Origin: Viola odorata
Taxonomy: Eukaryota; Streptophyta; Magnoliopsida; Malpighiales; Violaceae
Length of the DNA stretch: 64,000 bases
Direction: 5' to 3'
Assembly: GCA_963691705.1 (NCBI GenBank)
Contig: OY829545.1
Location: forward strand, 38,737,475-38,801,474
Shown: piece after piece, positions 1-11,320 of the stretch
How the letters are laid out: the number at the start of each line of letters is the position of its first letter
How positions within the stretch are numbered: position 1 is the stretch's first letter
Notes under the pieces: model-generated
What the model saw: only the letters and a program-made list of their open reading frames with translations
What the model was told of the DNA's origin: nothing
The model's database searches: none
Program-made: the position numbers and the translations under genes

Positions 1-1
1 C

Positions 2-40
2 CCAACGAGTAACCGGAGGGAACAAACCCGGTACAGTTGG
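2..40 (+). other. Two nested stems, Tat-1 copy
   Basis: CCAAC (2-6) pairs with GTTGG (36-40), and inside it ACCGG (12-16) pairs with CCGGT (28-32). The homologous site in Tat-2 is 22788-22831, where the outer stem is CCAGC/GCTGG. The changed base pair is compensated on both sides, which suggests that pairing matters. Confidence 0.55.
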
Positions 41-639
41 CTAGATGAGTATGTGACATGAGTGACATCTTGGTGGGATAGCGCCAAGCGAGCTTGGAGA
101 GTACGTGGCAACACCCCAAGGTAATTAAGACACTTTGTCATATGTCGCTACTAACACAAACAATAAGTGAATTAATTAGTTTTCGATAATTAACAATTTT
201 GTCATTTTTTCGAAATTAAATTTTGTACGAGTCAAACTAAAAATCGGGGTTGGTATGGTCGGGAAGTCGTCGAAGAGACGAACATTTTGGTACGAACGAT
301 TTTCAAATCGGACACTTGTGGCCGGAGTTGTGCCAGGCCAACGGCACTGTTCACGCGGGAATGGGCTTGGCCCATTCCCTTTTAAATTCTCATGGGCCAG
401 GCACTATTCCTGGCCCATTTTTCACTTCTTTTCATTCTTCAATTGGGCCCAGCCCATTTTCAATTGTTTTCAAAACTTCGGATCACTTTTTTTCGTAAAA
501 TACTCGTATGCTTCGTATGATTATTTGTCGTACTAACACTTTTAATTTTCTGTAATATCAACTGTTTATTTTCTGTAAATATCAACTGTTTAATTATTCG
601 CACTTTACATTTCAGCAATTTACTTTCAGCAATTTAAAT

Positions 640-1100
640 TCAATACAGCCTACATGGTCGGTCGCAATATCAACTGTTTATTTTCTGCAATATTCAACTG
701 CTTTAATTTTTCGCACACTGCTGGAAATCCTTCCGCAACTTATCAACTGTTTAATTTTCCGCACTTTAATTTTCCGCAATTTACTTTCAGCAATTTAAAT
801 TCAATACCGCCTACATGGTCGGTCGCAATATCAACTGTTTATTTTCTGCAATATTCAACTGCTTTAATTTTTCGCACACTGCTGGAAATCCTTCCGCAAC
901 TTATCAACTGTTTAAATTTCCGCACTTTATTTTTCCGCACTTTAAATTTCAGTAATTTAAATTCAATACCGCCTACATGGTCGGTCGCACTTATCAATTG
1001 TTTACTTTTCCGCACTTTATTTTTCCGCACTTTAAATTTCAGCAATTTACTTTCAGCAATTTAAATTCAATACCGCCTACATGGTCGGTCGCATTTTAAT
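640..1100 (+). repeat. About 161-bp tandem repeat, four copies
   Basis: The phrase CCTACATGGTCGGTCGCA recurs with its CATGG at 653, 814, 976 and 1080, giving spacings of 161, 162 and 104. Units are AT-rich and noncoding; the reading frame across them is an artefact of the repeat. Confidence 0.8.
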
Positions 1101-1330
1101 TCTCGTAAATATTCAACTGCTTTAATTTTTTTTGCAAACTGCTGGAAATTCTTCCGCAATCTATCAACTGTTTATTTTCTGCAAATATCAACTGTTTATT
1201 TTCTGCAAATATCCAACTGCTCATTCTCTACATTATCAACCTGTTTTATTTTCTGCCAATCACCAAACTTTTTATTCCCTGTAAATCGCCCCTAGCATTT
1301 AATTTTTCTGCACTTATCAAAACAACATTT

Positions 1331-1800
1331 AAATTCTCGTATGCGTAAAATCAATCATTTTTCGCATGCAATCAACCTAGCACTTAAATTCTCGTATGCG
1401 TAAAATCCATCATTTTCCGCATGCAATCAACCCAGCATTTAAATTCTCGTATGCGTAAAATCCATCATTTTTCGCATGCAATCAACCCAGCATTTAAATT
1501 CTCGTATGCGTAAAATCAATCATTTTTCGCATGCAATCAACCTAGCATTTAAATTCTCGTATGCGTAAAATCAATCATTTTTCGCATGCAATCAACACAG
1601 CCTTTAAATTCTCGTGTGCTTAAAATCAATCATTTTTCGCACGCAATCAACTCAGTATCTCATTTTCGTATGCGTAAAATTCATCATTTCTCGCATGCAA
1701 TCAATTGTCGCCATTTATTTTCATGCACTCATCAAGCTCAGCATTTAATTCTCGTATGCGCACAATCCATCATTTTACGTGTACAATCAATTGTCATTTA
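1331..1800 (+). repeat. 55-bp tandem repeat with internal hairpin, about eight copies
   Basis: The motif CTCGTATGCGTAAAATC starts at 1336, 1391, 1446, 1501, 1556 and 1611, an exact 55-base period, then decays around 1665, 1720 and 1751. Each good unit contains ATGCGTAAAA and, after seven bases, TTTTTCGCAT, which pair over ten positions with one mismatch. The array lies inside the LTR-like insertion. Confidence 0.85.
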
Positions 1801-2581
1801 AAATTTTCATTGCTCAGTTATTTCTCAAGCTATCACTAACACTCTCGTTTTGTAGGTTAATTTTAAGCTTCGCTCGAAAGTACGCCTCACAAGTCCTTTT
1901 TATTTATTCGATGCTTTTCGCAAATATCAACTGCATGCATGATATATAGAACTGCTAGAATTAAAATCAACCCACATGAACAACGTGTTTAAAGATTTGC
2001 TTAAAATGCCATGTTCATATGATTTTAAATTCTCGCTTGTATTGACTGCATGTACATGGGGACTTTCGATCCCACTTCAGTTTTTCACTTTAAAATCAAT
2101 CATTTAAATTGGTACTCTGTTAGCCATCCATGTTAGGATCACGTAGTAATTAAGTTAATCATGCATGGCCCGATGATGAAATAAGAGGGCGCTCATTCAG
2201 TATTACGGAAAATTCAGTCCCATCACGATCATAAAAGAGACTAAAGTGACGATTCCTCTGAGGGCCCCCTTTTTCAAAACGCATTTTATAAAACACCTTT
2301 TTAAACACCTCTCTCATCAACCAGTAACCGTTTTCGGATGTGACTCGGGTGCCTAACACCTTCCCGAGACCATAATACGACCCCGAACCTTTGTCTGGCG
2401 TCCGGACCCCTTTTTTGTGCCTTTAGTTTTTTTACTTATTATATTTCCTATGCCATGACGATTAGGGTTCCCTAAGCCTAGCAACCAAATTAGGATGGTG
2501 ACTTCATTGCATGCTGCTAGGCGTCCCTTTTACGCCGAGCATCTGAAGGTCCCAAATTTCGTTGCACACTCGCGAATTTTT

Positions 2582-4310
2582 TTAAATTTCCGAGGCGCGA
2601 CAGAACCCATTTTGGTGAATATTACTTAAGTCGACCTGGTGTGTGGCGGGCCTGGCAGAAGTCACTGTGCTCAAGTCAGCCACCAAGCAAGGAGTCTCAA
2701 CGGACGCAAGGGAAGGAGAGATTGTCGGAGCGGTCGCAGGGACAAAGAAGACGCTAGGAGGAGACGGAGGGGAACGAGAGGACGTTCCTATGTTGAGACC
2801 AAAACCATCGGCCTGGAAAGGTGGAAAGTCGCTTTCCGACAGGTCACCTATGAAGCCTAGTGGATGGCTAGGAGGAGGAGGTGACGCGCCGAAAGAAGAA
2901 GAAAATAGAGGAAATAACGTGGAGGCAGCCCTGTTCCCCGACAGCTCAAAGGCTTGATCACCTAGCAAGGGGCTAGTGCCAGTGACACCTTCCTGCCTTT
3001 CCTGATCGGCGGCAAGACCATCCGATGAAGGGGCATCCCCGCCAAGGCGCGACCTCTTAGGACCAAGAATATGTGTCAGGTCCATACCGTCACGGGAAGG
3101 AACAGTAGAGGAAGCAACAGTGGTATCCTACGGAGAAAAATAGAGAGAATAAAGGGACAAGTAAGTGGAATAAATAAATTGAGGAGAATTTGCAAGAACA
3201 ACCTCAGAAACCGTAATAGAAAGACGAGTAGGAGCGATGACGCGAATATGGATAGTCCTTCTCCTCCTCTTGGTAATTGGAGGTCGAGAAGATGACGCTT
3301 GAGTAGGATCCGCACTTGTGGAAGAAATTGGCTCAGTGGCCGAAGCAGCAGTAACCTCCGCGTGAGGACGAGAAGAAGACTCAAGCGCAGAAGTGGACGG
3401 GTGCGCAACGTTAGCAGCGGCACCAGCAGTAGCAGAGGCAAGAGCCTCTTTTCCCCTTCTCCGCTGAGCCCTTTTCTCTCACTTCTTGATACACTCAGGT
3501 TTCCATCCGGCTGGAGGATCTGTATGAATAAGAGAAAAATGTCAGAGTTAGTACCGATAGGGAACAACGAATGAAATGGAGGGTGCTCACTTTTGATACA
3601 GCCTCGGATGTCGCCCTGGCACGCGAGCTCGCGAGTATGAACACCAGGAATCCCTATCAAATTGAGCAATTTGTCCAACCAACCTTGCTCAAGTGGTCCT
3701 AGGAGCGGTCTCCCACCCCAGGCGCCGTCCCTGATGCTCAAATTGAACCCACTCCGCCACAAAGGCTCAGGCAAGGTGACGATAAAAAACCCTTTTTCTA
3801 GGCGTCTATAGAGGATTCAAGATGTAATAATTTCCAAGTAAAGGGTTTTAATGAGTCATCGTCATAGCGAGTCGATATCGCTATGACACCATTACTATGA
3901 TTATACAGTTGAAACAAGGATCGAAGCAGCAATAGAGAGGGTGATTCAATCCCTACGTGTCTACAAAGAACTATAAAGGCATAAATGCCACAGTAAGCAT
4001 TTGGGCTTAGCTGGGCAGCGTTCAAATCAAACTCAGAGAATAATTCTGCAACTAGAGGATCCAGAGGAAGTCGAAAACCATAGTTAAACATTTTGGCGTA
4101 AAGAATCCTACGGTTGCCAAGTAACTCGCTGTTGAGACGAAGCGACCTAGGGGCAACTCCAGTGGAATACCCATCCAAATGATCAAGGTTGGCATTATAA
4201 TTTCGCAACCGTCGCCGAAGAACGGCGGAGGAAGCAATGGTGGAGACTGTATTCTCAATATCTCTTTCCCTAGCAGGTTGGGGTTGGAAATAGCGACGAT
4301 TGCGAGCCAT
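2582..4310 (-). pseudogene. Antisense gene aORF2 of Tat-1, Transposase_28-like, three exons
   Basis: Exons are 4310-3591, 3519-3203 and 3127-2582, with introns 3520-3590 and 3128-3202 bounded by GT/AG and conserved in Tat-2. The N-terminal part (from about residue 75) has YAKMFNYGFRLPLDPLVAEL and NAAQLSPNAYCGIYAF, resembling the Pfam family called putative gypsy-type transposon (Transposase_28). It is followed by a basic Ser/Pro-rich linker and a domain starting MDLTHILGPKR. Lesions are a TAG at 3798-3800 replacing the Trp of the Tat-2 copy, a one-base deletion just after it and a TGA early in exon 2. The C-terminus, which continues into a coiled coil in Tat-2, is cut off at about 2600 by the LTR-like insertion. 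The function of this family is unknown to me. Confidence 0.75.
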
Positions 4311-4465
4311 GAATAAAGCTAAAATAAGAGTAGAGTAGAAGGTACCTTTTTGAGAAAGAAGGTTGGGGCACCCAGGCGGTGGCGGATCGCAAAGAGAGGA
4401 AGAAAAATTGTGTTCTTTTCTTAAGGAAAGAAGCAGCAAAAGATGAGAAAGGAGTATGGGAAGGG

Positions 4466-4473
4466 TTTTATAA
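4466..4473 (-). promoter_or_regulatory. TATA box for aORF2 of Tat-1
   Basis: TTATAAAA on the minus strand, about 156 bases before the ATG at 4310. Tat-2 has TATAAAAAA in the equivalent place (25972-25980). Prediction from sequence and conservation only. Confidence 0.5.
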
Positions 4474-4980
4474 CCTTAAGACCCAAGTGAAACGATAGTT
4501 CAAGCGATCATTGCATGTGACGTGTCAAAAATAATAGACGCGGGAAACGGGTATAGTCCTAGGCGAGTGAAAAGACGCTTTCAGCCTCACCATTCCCCTA
4601 GCGCTCCCACCTGCAGACACGTGTGCCTAGAACATCATGATTGTCTCTTTTGCATCAACAAAAGAATCCAGAGCATTAAATGCTCTGAAAAGTGGAATCA
4701 GGCCCAACGAAAGAGAAGACAAGCGACAACGCTGTGATACGCAAAAAGTATAGCACATATCGATAGTACAAGGAGACAAGCGATAAGTAAACTCAGTAGG
4801 AAGGTGACACCACAAAGGTACATGTGTTATTCGGCCAAGTATACAGGATTTATTACTTATTACAAAGCAAGGAGGTGAGCTCAAAGTTCAAATTGAAAAA
4901 ATAGTAACAACATAACAACAGATAGTAAAGTCACACCTTAATCAACCGACATCGAATGGGCCTTCCATGAGGTCGCCTCA

Positions 4981-7147
4981 TCACTCCTCCTCGGAGGAAA
5001 AGAAGCCTTCTTGGCTCTTATCAATCTCTTTCATCTTTGCGGAGGCATACTCGGCAACCTGAGCAGGATCAAAAGCCCTACCGTGGCACTGATCCGCGAA
5101 TCCAGCAGTAAAGGCCCGTACTACCTTCTCCTTCCACCAAGTCACCTTCGACGAAGCCCTCGCCCAATCAGCATCACGGGATGATATCTCTTCGTAAAGA
5201 AGAGAATTCTTTTTCTCGGCAGCTACCAACTCAGCCTCCAAAGCTTCAACCTTGGCTTTTCCTCTAGACCTCTCCCGAGCAAGGTCAGCACGACACTTGC
5301 GCAGTTCAGCTTGGGTATATTTCTGAAGCTGCGTCAGTTCTTCCACTTTAGCCAAGGCACCCGAATCTTGAAACTGCTCACTGTGGGCCTTGATAAAGTA
5401 ATGAAGTTCCCGGAAGACGGCAAGACAGTTATTCATAACGCGTGCACGCTGAACATGAGGAGGAAGTTGCAGTAACCTATTCTCATCCTCAGGGACGAGG
5501 AACATCTCGCATGCCAAGATAGTTGTGGGTTGGTCTCGCGACAAGGGGTCTGATACACCCAAGGCACGAAACCCGTCAGTCCCAAACTTTGACAAATCCA
5601 GTTGGTGGAAAGGAGCCCCTTCGGGCCCGTCAGGGGAGAGGTCAGCAACAAAGGAAGGGGCAGAACTACCAACCGAACCGCCGACATCTCGAATAGAAGT
5701 GAGGAATAACGGACAAGGGGACTTTGGTAGAAAATAAGAAGAACCAGTCGTACCCTGAACTGGTGCCACCACGTCAGGGGTACAGGAACCAATGGGCGAA
5801 TGTGGAGGCTCCATGACAGGAGTGGAGTCTGCCACCCACGGCGATACCATCGCAGCTACGGGAACCCCGTTAGGAGGAGACGACCCCGGAGTCGAGGAAG
5901 TGTCGCCTGGTGGCGCGACAACCTCTCCAGTGACACCAGGTGAAGCGGCAGCGCGAGGAGCGGCAAGGATTATCGCTGGAGCCGGGGTAGGCCGAGCAGC
6001 AATATTCGCCACCCGACTCTCGCTTTCCTCCCTCAGCTTCTTCCGTTGTGCTACGGAGGCTGGGCGAAGACTCAGCTCTGTATCCATGTCCTCCATATCC
6101 TCAGCCCCGTAGGAAAAAATCTTCGTCTCAATTATCGGCGAACCAGAGCTGGACCCTTTCTTCTGAGTTTGCAACCAATTCTCCATGAAGCGAGAAGCGC
6201 GGGTAGTAGTGCCACACTCCCTCGAAAGAGCCGCGCCTGAAGCCCTTTTCATTATGGGCACGCAGCGGTCAGCCTGTGTCCTAGTAGAAGTAGAAGGAGT
6301 TATCGCTGGAGACGGTAAAATCTTTGGAGGAGCGTCACCCTTTGAAAGTGGACGAGCGACAGTATCCCCTGCGAGAAGCTATGTTAGTAAATAAGGGATG
6401 AGTAAGATAATGACAAAGCCCAAAAACTCACCTACGGTACACTCAGACAAAGGCCTATACAAGGCAAAATTCCGGATCTGGAAGGACGACTCCATCTCCA
6501 GCAAGGCGTTGGCCTGGCCTAACTCTTCCCTAGATAGAACTACTGGCTTGACCCAATCAACAACACCCAGGTTGAAGCCAGAGCGCTACAGATGAGAGGG
6601 TAATTCGACAATGAAGAAACCACTCTTCCAGTCTTCGACGCTCTCCTCAAATCCTTGAAATCTTTGCCAAAAAGCCCAGACTAAGGCATCACCCCACCTT
6701 GGGGTAATGTCAACTAAGCCGTTGTGACAGACTAGAGTCAAAAACTTGCGAAACAAAGCGACAGAGGGAAGGAGAATATCTTTCAACTCGCAAGCGCGAA
6801 GGAAAGCGTAGATGCCACTCCACGAGGAAGGGGTGATCTGCGCAGGGTTAAGCCCATACTCACGCAGTACATTCTCTAGTGTGGTATGAACAGGGAGATG
6901 GAACCCACACTGAAACATCTTAAAATAAAGCATCCTAAGAGTCCCCTAAAGTCTGTCGTAAAGCCTCATAATGCTAGTAGGAATAGAAGGACTATAACCC
7001 CTGGGGAAAGTAATGCCATTGCTTTCTAATTTGAGACGCAGAACAGTGGGGGCAAGTAAAGATGCTAGGGGTGTTCTCGATTTCAAGATCTCGAGGGGCT
7101 GCCCCGGGGATAACCAGAGAGCCGGACTGAGATCTCATGCGAGGCAT
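4981..7147 (-). pseudogene. Antisense gene aORF1 of Tat-1, Transposase_28-like with coiled coil
   Basis: Starts MPRMRSQSGSL at 7147; exon 1 runs to 6432, intron 6370-6431 (62 bases, the same length as in Tat-2), exon 2 6369-4981. Exon 1 carries the Transposase_28-like domain (FKMFQCGFHLPVHTTLENVL, ITPSSWSGIYAFLRACEL, WKSGFFIVELP). Exon 2 is open throughout: an acidic Ser/Pro-rich linker, a conserved block DPLSRDQPTTILACEMF, then a long charged coiled coil (roughly the last 150 residues) ending SQEGFFSSEEE. Exon 1 has a frameshift after the TAG at 6992, a further stop near 6950 and a TAG at 6586-6588 in place of Trp. Exon 2 has kept a 426-codon frame although exon 1 is dead. Confidence 0.75.
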
Positions 7148-7539
7148 GACAGGTAAGTAGCAAAAGGTAAGTAGCAAGATCTAGCAGAATACCTTGAAAA
7201 AGAAGGAGAGGAGCGAAACTAATAGGCGGATCGTCTGGGTACGAACGAGAGAATTTCCTCGGAGCGAGCGAAAAAGCGAAAAGAGATCTGAAATTTAAAA
7301 GAAGAACAAAAGAGTAGAAAGAAGGAACGGATTTCCTTTTAAGAAAGGCGGCTAAAGACCAAACGACCAAGCAGCCCATCGCAGCAGGACACGTGTAAAA
7401 TAAAAGCAACACGTGGAAAGATTCTGACAGGAAACTTAAAATCAGGCACCCGCCTCTAACCTTGTGAGGGAAAAATGGTGCATCGCAAGAAGTCAAAAAA
7501 GATGGTTGTGTGAAGCGATAACTAGCTGGTCAGCGTCAG

Positions 7540-8944
7540 TTACCCCATGAGGCGGCACAACGCAAAAAGAAAAAAAACTATCCCCAGCCCCTTGAAGCCA
7601 AAAGTAGACAGATCCAAGCGATAGGAAGTGGCTCCTTGAAGACCTTGAGAAGATAGATTGGCGGTAAAGGAAGGAGAGAGGCTTTCAGCGGAACCCCCAG
7701 CCCCTGAGATAGAAGTACAGAATAATGACGGAAGGCCATTAGGCAGAGGAATGGCAGGTGCAAGATTTGGGACGGCGACGTCAGGAATAAAAGACGAGAT
7801 AGGAAAGTCAGGAGCGGCAGTCGGAGGAGGAAGGTTGACCTCCGACGGAGCCTTGGGAATTTCAGGAGAAATATCGGTCGACACCTCGGCTGCCACCGCT
7901 ACCTTAGAAGTGCTTGCGCCCCCGAAAGAGCCAGTCCCGGTAGCAGGGGTTTCGCTAACTTTATTCGAAGCAGCCGCAGCGATGGGGTTGCTACCTCCCG
8001 TGCGTAGTTTCTTACGCTGAGCTGCGGAAGTGTGACGAAGCCCGGAATCATTGTCCATGTCCTCACTATCGCTGTCGGATATTTCAGAGGAACGTCTTTA
8101 TCGCTCAACGGTTGGTTTTCAGTGTCACCTGCCAACAGGACATATCAGAACATTGAATTAGCTGAAGCGATAACGAGAGAAAAGAAACTTACTTATAATA
8201 CACTTCTCTATAAGCATGTGCAAGGCAAACTCTCTAATGCGGAAGGACGATTTCAACCCCAGCAACATGTTCGTCTGTCGGAGCTCGTCCCTAGATATGG
8301 TTGATGGATTTGTCCAAATGGAGTCATTGAGACACCGATTGAAACCTCCGGGCTAGGGGCGGAAAGGCAAATTCACAATAAAGAAACCGCTCTTCCAACC
8401 CACCACGGTCTCTTCGAAACCCCAGAATCTCTGCCAGAATGACTGCACTAGTGCGTCACTCCATCTTGGGGTGATATCTACCACGCAGTTGCGGCACCTA
8501 AAGCTAAAAAACTTGCGGAATAAATTGATAGACGGGACAAGGATGCCCCGCAACTCGGAAATACGAATGAAGGCGTGAATCCCACACCAAGAAGGAGGCG
8601 TAATCTGAGCCGGATTAATGTCATATCGTACTAATAATCTTTTCACTGCTTCATGGACGGGAAAGCGAAAGCCATGAAGGAACATGTCAAAATACACCAT
8701 CCTATCGGCCCCCGATAGGGGGTCATGAAGCCGATAGCCGGCATCAGGAATTCTAGCGGAATAACCAGGGGGAAAAGATGCTGTTTTCCTCCAACTCTGC
8801 ATCTAATACCACTTGATCAACGAAAATACTAGGAGTTCTCTCTATTTCTAAATCTATAGGCTGCTGGAGAATCTGGAGACTCCTCAAAGACCTATTTGCG
8901 ACCAGAGGCCACTGAGAATCTTTGGGTATTCTAGATATGCTCAT
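7540..8944 (-). pseudogene. Third antisense Transposase_28-like gene, only in Tat-1
   Basis: A paralogue of aORF1. It starts MSISRIPKDSQ at 8944, frameshifts near 8780 and then reads VYFDMFLHGFRFPVHEAVKR, ITPPSWCGIHAFIRISEL and WKSGFFIVNLPFRP (8353-8750). An intron with GTAAGT donor near 8190 and TTGGCAG acceptor near 8128 leads to an exon with the MDNDSGLRHTSAAQRKKLR block (8058) shared with aORF1. The C-terminal conserved block and coiled coil are missing: the frame runs from FGFKGLG into unrelated spacer and stops at 7540. Tat-2 has no counterpart, so Tat-1 gained it by duplication or Tat-2 lost it. Confidence 0.65.
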
Positions 8945-8999
8945 AATGAATCTGCAAGAAGAAAATCTGAGGGAAAGAGGTGAAGTACCTTGAATCAGA

Positions 9000-9420
9000 A
9001 GGCGGAGGAAAAACCTTCTACACCGGCGAACGGTGGTCGTAACTTCCTTCGGAGAAAAATCTAGAGAGAGAAGGGAGAAATTTCAAAACGAGAGCAAAGA
9101 GTATTAAAAGAGAGCAATCACTCTCTTTTAAAGGCTGAGTACGAAGAAGTTGAACAGCCTATGAAAATGGGGCACGTCCCCAAGTAAAAGTGGCACGTGT
9201 GAAAGCCTCAGAAGGGTATTTATGTCTACGCATTTATATCTTCTAGAAGAGGTAGTTGCTGACAATTAGTTGCAAATAGTTGCAGTTAGAGCAACGGTTA
9301 ATTTCTCAGCGATAGCCAGCCAACAGAGGGGCTAACGCCTAAACATGCAAGACTAAAGAAGTAAAACATTATGAAATTCAATAATAAGCCATACGGCATC
9401 TACAAGGGAATGCCAAGGGC
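9000..9420. other. Spacer between antisense genes
   Basis: No coding sequence seen. A TTTAAAAGAG stretch read on the minus strand near 9128-9138 could serve as a TATA box for the gene starting at 8944. The segment around 9390-9420 matches the Tat-2 spacer near 28980. Confidence 0.4.
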
Positions 9421-9424
9421 TGAA

Positions 9425-9850
9425 TCAATCATCGTCAGGCCAATAGGAAGGCCAGTACCAATACTCCTTGTCTGAGAATGGAAGTTCCTCATCAATGAAA
9501 GGAGGGAACCCGTCAGCTTTTCGCTCAGTACTCCACATTAATGGTTTGGAATCCTCTTTTATATCAGAAGGTGCCGCCTTGACGACGGTATCGCTCGGAG
9601 GAACCTTCTCTTCGAACCAGTCGGTAGGAGGAGATGATTTTTTATCCTCACAAACCGGAGGGGCTGAAAATGAAGAAAACCAGCCGGTGCTGCTGATCTT
9701 CGCTCTCTTCTTTGGCCTTTTCTGATCACCGCGGTGGTGCAATCGCTTTCTCAGGCACGATGGCGAAGGAGGGTCATCCGAATCCGACGTGGTTGGAGGG
9801 GTTGGGCGAACCTCACGTTCGTCGGAAACCTGATCGTATGAGTCAGCCAT
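9425..9850 (-). CDS. Antisense small acidic protein, Tat-1 copy
   Basis: An intact 141-codon frame starting MADSYDQVSDERE and ending in an acidic aromatic tail, WYWPSYWPDDD. It has a Pro/Ser/Asp-rich N-terminus, then a basic patch (KRPKKRAKI, residues about 43-51) that could be a nuclear localisation signal, then Ser/Lys/Pro-rich sequence. The Tat-2 copy (29009-29497) shares MADS, the TPPTSDSD stretch, the Lys/Arg-rich patch and the acidic tail, so conservation supports a real gene. I know no function or domain. Confidence 0.65.
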   Translation of the reverse strand: MADSYDQVSDEREVRPTPPTTSDSDDPPSPSCLRKRLHHRGDQKRPKKRAKISSTGWFSSFSAPPVCEDKKSSPPTDWFEEKVPPSDTVVKAAPSDIKEDSKPLMWSTERKADGFPPFIDEELPFSDKEYWYWPSYWPDDD

Positions 9851-9987
9851 GAAGAACGAGAGTCAGTAGCAACAGAAAAATACTAAGAAGAAGATGAACA
9901 GAAAAAAAAGAAAAGAAGGATTACTTCCCATAAATAGTCGGAGTAGCAAGACTCTTCGATTTTCTCTAGGCCTGAAAAGAACATGGT

Positions 9988-10446
9988 TTAATGCATCTCG
10001 AGAAGATCAATCATAATGGCAGAATCAGGTCCTTCGGGCACGCCTGTTGGGAATTTTTCCACAGTCAAGAAATACAGAAAAACTGCCCAATCAGTTAGGG
10101 TAGGGACATCCCTCAAGGCCTCCTCCACCGAAGTCAGCTCAGAAGCGGTGTTCCTCATGCTCTTCAAGCAGCAGTTCAGCAGGTCCTTCCTCTGCTGCAG
10201 CAAGGCGATGGCTACTTCAATACGGCAGGCGGCGATGGCCAACTTGGAGACATTCCCGATGGGATTGAAGTCCTCCATGGACGCGGACCCAATCCTGGCC
10301 TGGATGGGGGCCATCATTCCCCGAAGCTCCAGGATATCTTCGCCGGACTTTGTCATCATGTTCTCCAGGAAGCTGATGTCACCCTCGGTAAGATTTTTGA
10401 GGGTCAGAGCCTTAGAGATCAGGAAATTTCTGGTGAGATCTTCCAT
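9988..10446 (-). CDS. Antisense small helical protein, Tat-1 copy
   Basis: An intact 152-residue frame starting MEDLTRNFLISKALTLKNLT, almost entirely helical in character. The Tat-2 copy (30051-30437) aligns throughout: both have NFL-SK--LRNLT near the start, EDILELRGM / EDMLELQGM, and QQRKDLLNCCLKSMR / QHRKDLLGCCLKSMR. Absence of breaks in both copies, beside badly broken neighbours, suggests that this was the gene last held under selection. The Tat-1 protein has an extra C-terminal 25 residues. No domain is recognised. Confidence 0.7.
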   Translation of the reverse strand: MEDLTRNFLISKALTLKNLTEGDISFLENMMTKSGEDILELRGMMAPIQARIGSASMEDFNPIGNVSKLAIAACRIEVAIALLQQRKDLLNCCLKSMRNTASELTSVEEALRDVPTLTDWAVFLYFLTVEKFPTGVPEGPDSAIMIDLLEMH

Positions 10447-10508
10447 GAGAAATTGGCAAAAAAGGAGCAGAGAGAATGTGAAGAATTGGCACTGGAATAA
10501 GGGTCGCA

Positions 10509-10514
10509 TTTATA
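10509..10514 (-). promoter_or_regulatory. TATA box for the antisense helical-protein gene
   Basis: TCTATAAATG on the minus strand, about 63 bases before the ATG at 10446. Tat-2 has TCTATAAATAG 82 bases before its ATG. The shared position in divergent DNA argues for a real core promoter. Confidence 0.6.
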
Positions 10515-11320
10515 GATCCAGAGCAATAATTGTTCACTTGGGAATCTCGAAAATCTGGCCGCTCCGATTATCTAACAGCGATAGGAGAGAAGGCTGACGT
10601 GGAGCTTCTAAAAGATGCCCAAAATGCTCAAGCGGAACATGTACTAAGGTCCATGACAACATAACGCCATGCGATTTGTAGGCGGCCCATAGCATAAAAA
10701 CCGCGCAATATCGCAGGTGGCTCCGAGCAGCGTAAAACCGCTTCGATATTGCAGGTAGCAACGGCGTAAGACCGCACAAATCGTAGGTAGTTTATGAGGA
10801 GAACCATATCGGTTTACAAATGGCTTACGCGCTTGAAAAGAGAAAGCGATATGCATAAGCGAAAACCTATGGAGGTAACTAGAATCTATCATTACTTAAT
10901 ATTTTACTAACAGGACATATTTGAAAATATGCAGAAAAGACAGGGACGTATCGCTTTCAGAATGATGTATAGAGTCCTGAAGAGGTAACATCATGATACT
11001 CTACCTCACCAATGTTGGTCGTATCGAGCATATTGCGGGGATGTCAGCGTTACAGTTTCCGCGCCTCACCGACACAACTACAACGCCCTCTCCACCGACA
11101 GTTCGATCACCACCCTCATTATGACCAATGGCTAACTCAAGGGATTTGTTCCCATTATCTGACCCGCTAACGGAGATCCTGTGCCTTTGTACTATCAGAA
11201 GAATCCGAAAGAGTCCGAAAATTCTTGCGAATCCGCCACAGTATGAAAGGGGTAGCATTTCTCCAAAGGCAGAGAAAGAAGCCCTTGGTAAACACTCGGG
11301 CTCATTTTCAGTTGGGCTTA
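10515..11320. other. Noncoding spacer before the Tat-1 3' LTR
   Basis: No convincing gene. The last 40 bases (11281-11320) are conserved with the same place in Tat-2 (30627-30666) and with 49840-49880 read on the minus strand, marking the 3' internal end of this family. Confidence 0.6.

Larger units (their letters stand above)
176..2600 (+). mobile_element. LTR-like insertion inside Tat-1
   Basis: Homology to the Tat-2 spacer stops near 175 and resumes near 2600 inside the antisense gene at 2582-4310. The last 300 bases contain the phrase GGTGCCTAACACCTTCCCGA (2350-2369), which I recall from the ends of Ogre-type plant LTRs, and a GGCGCGACA-like end just before the junction. The block has no coding capacity and is rich in tandem repeats. 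I read it as a solo LTR or LTR fragment of another gypsy family. The left border and target duplication are not clear. Confidence 0.45.

Noticed and set aside
654..1064. 136-codon open frame
   Set aside because: It runs across the 161-bp tandem repeat, so its length follows from repeat periodicity; no protein-like composition.
2639..2957. Plus-strand open frames opposite the antisense genes (also near 5525-6240, 7658-8020, 10016-10597)
   Set aside because: They are shadows of the antisense exons, which alone show conserved protein motifs and splice sites.
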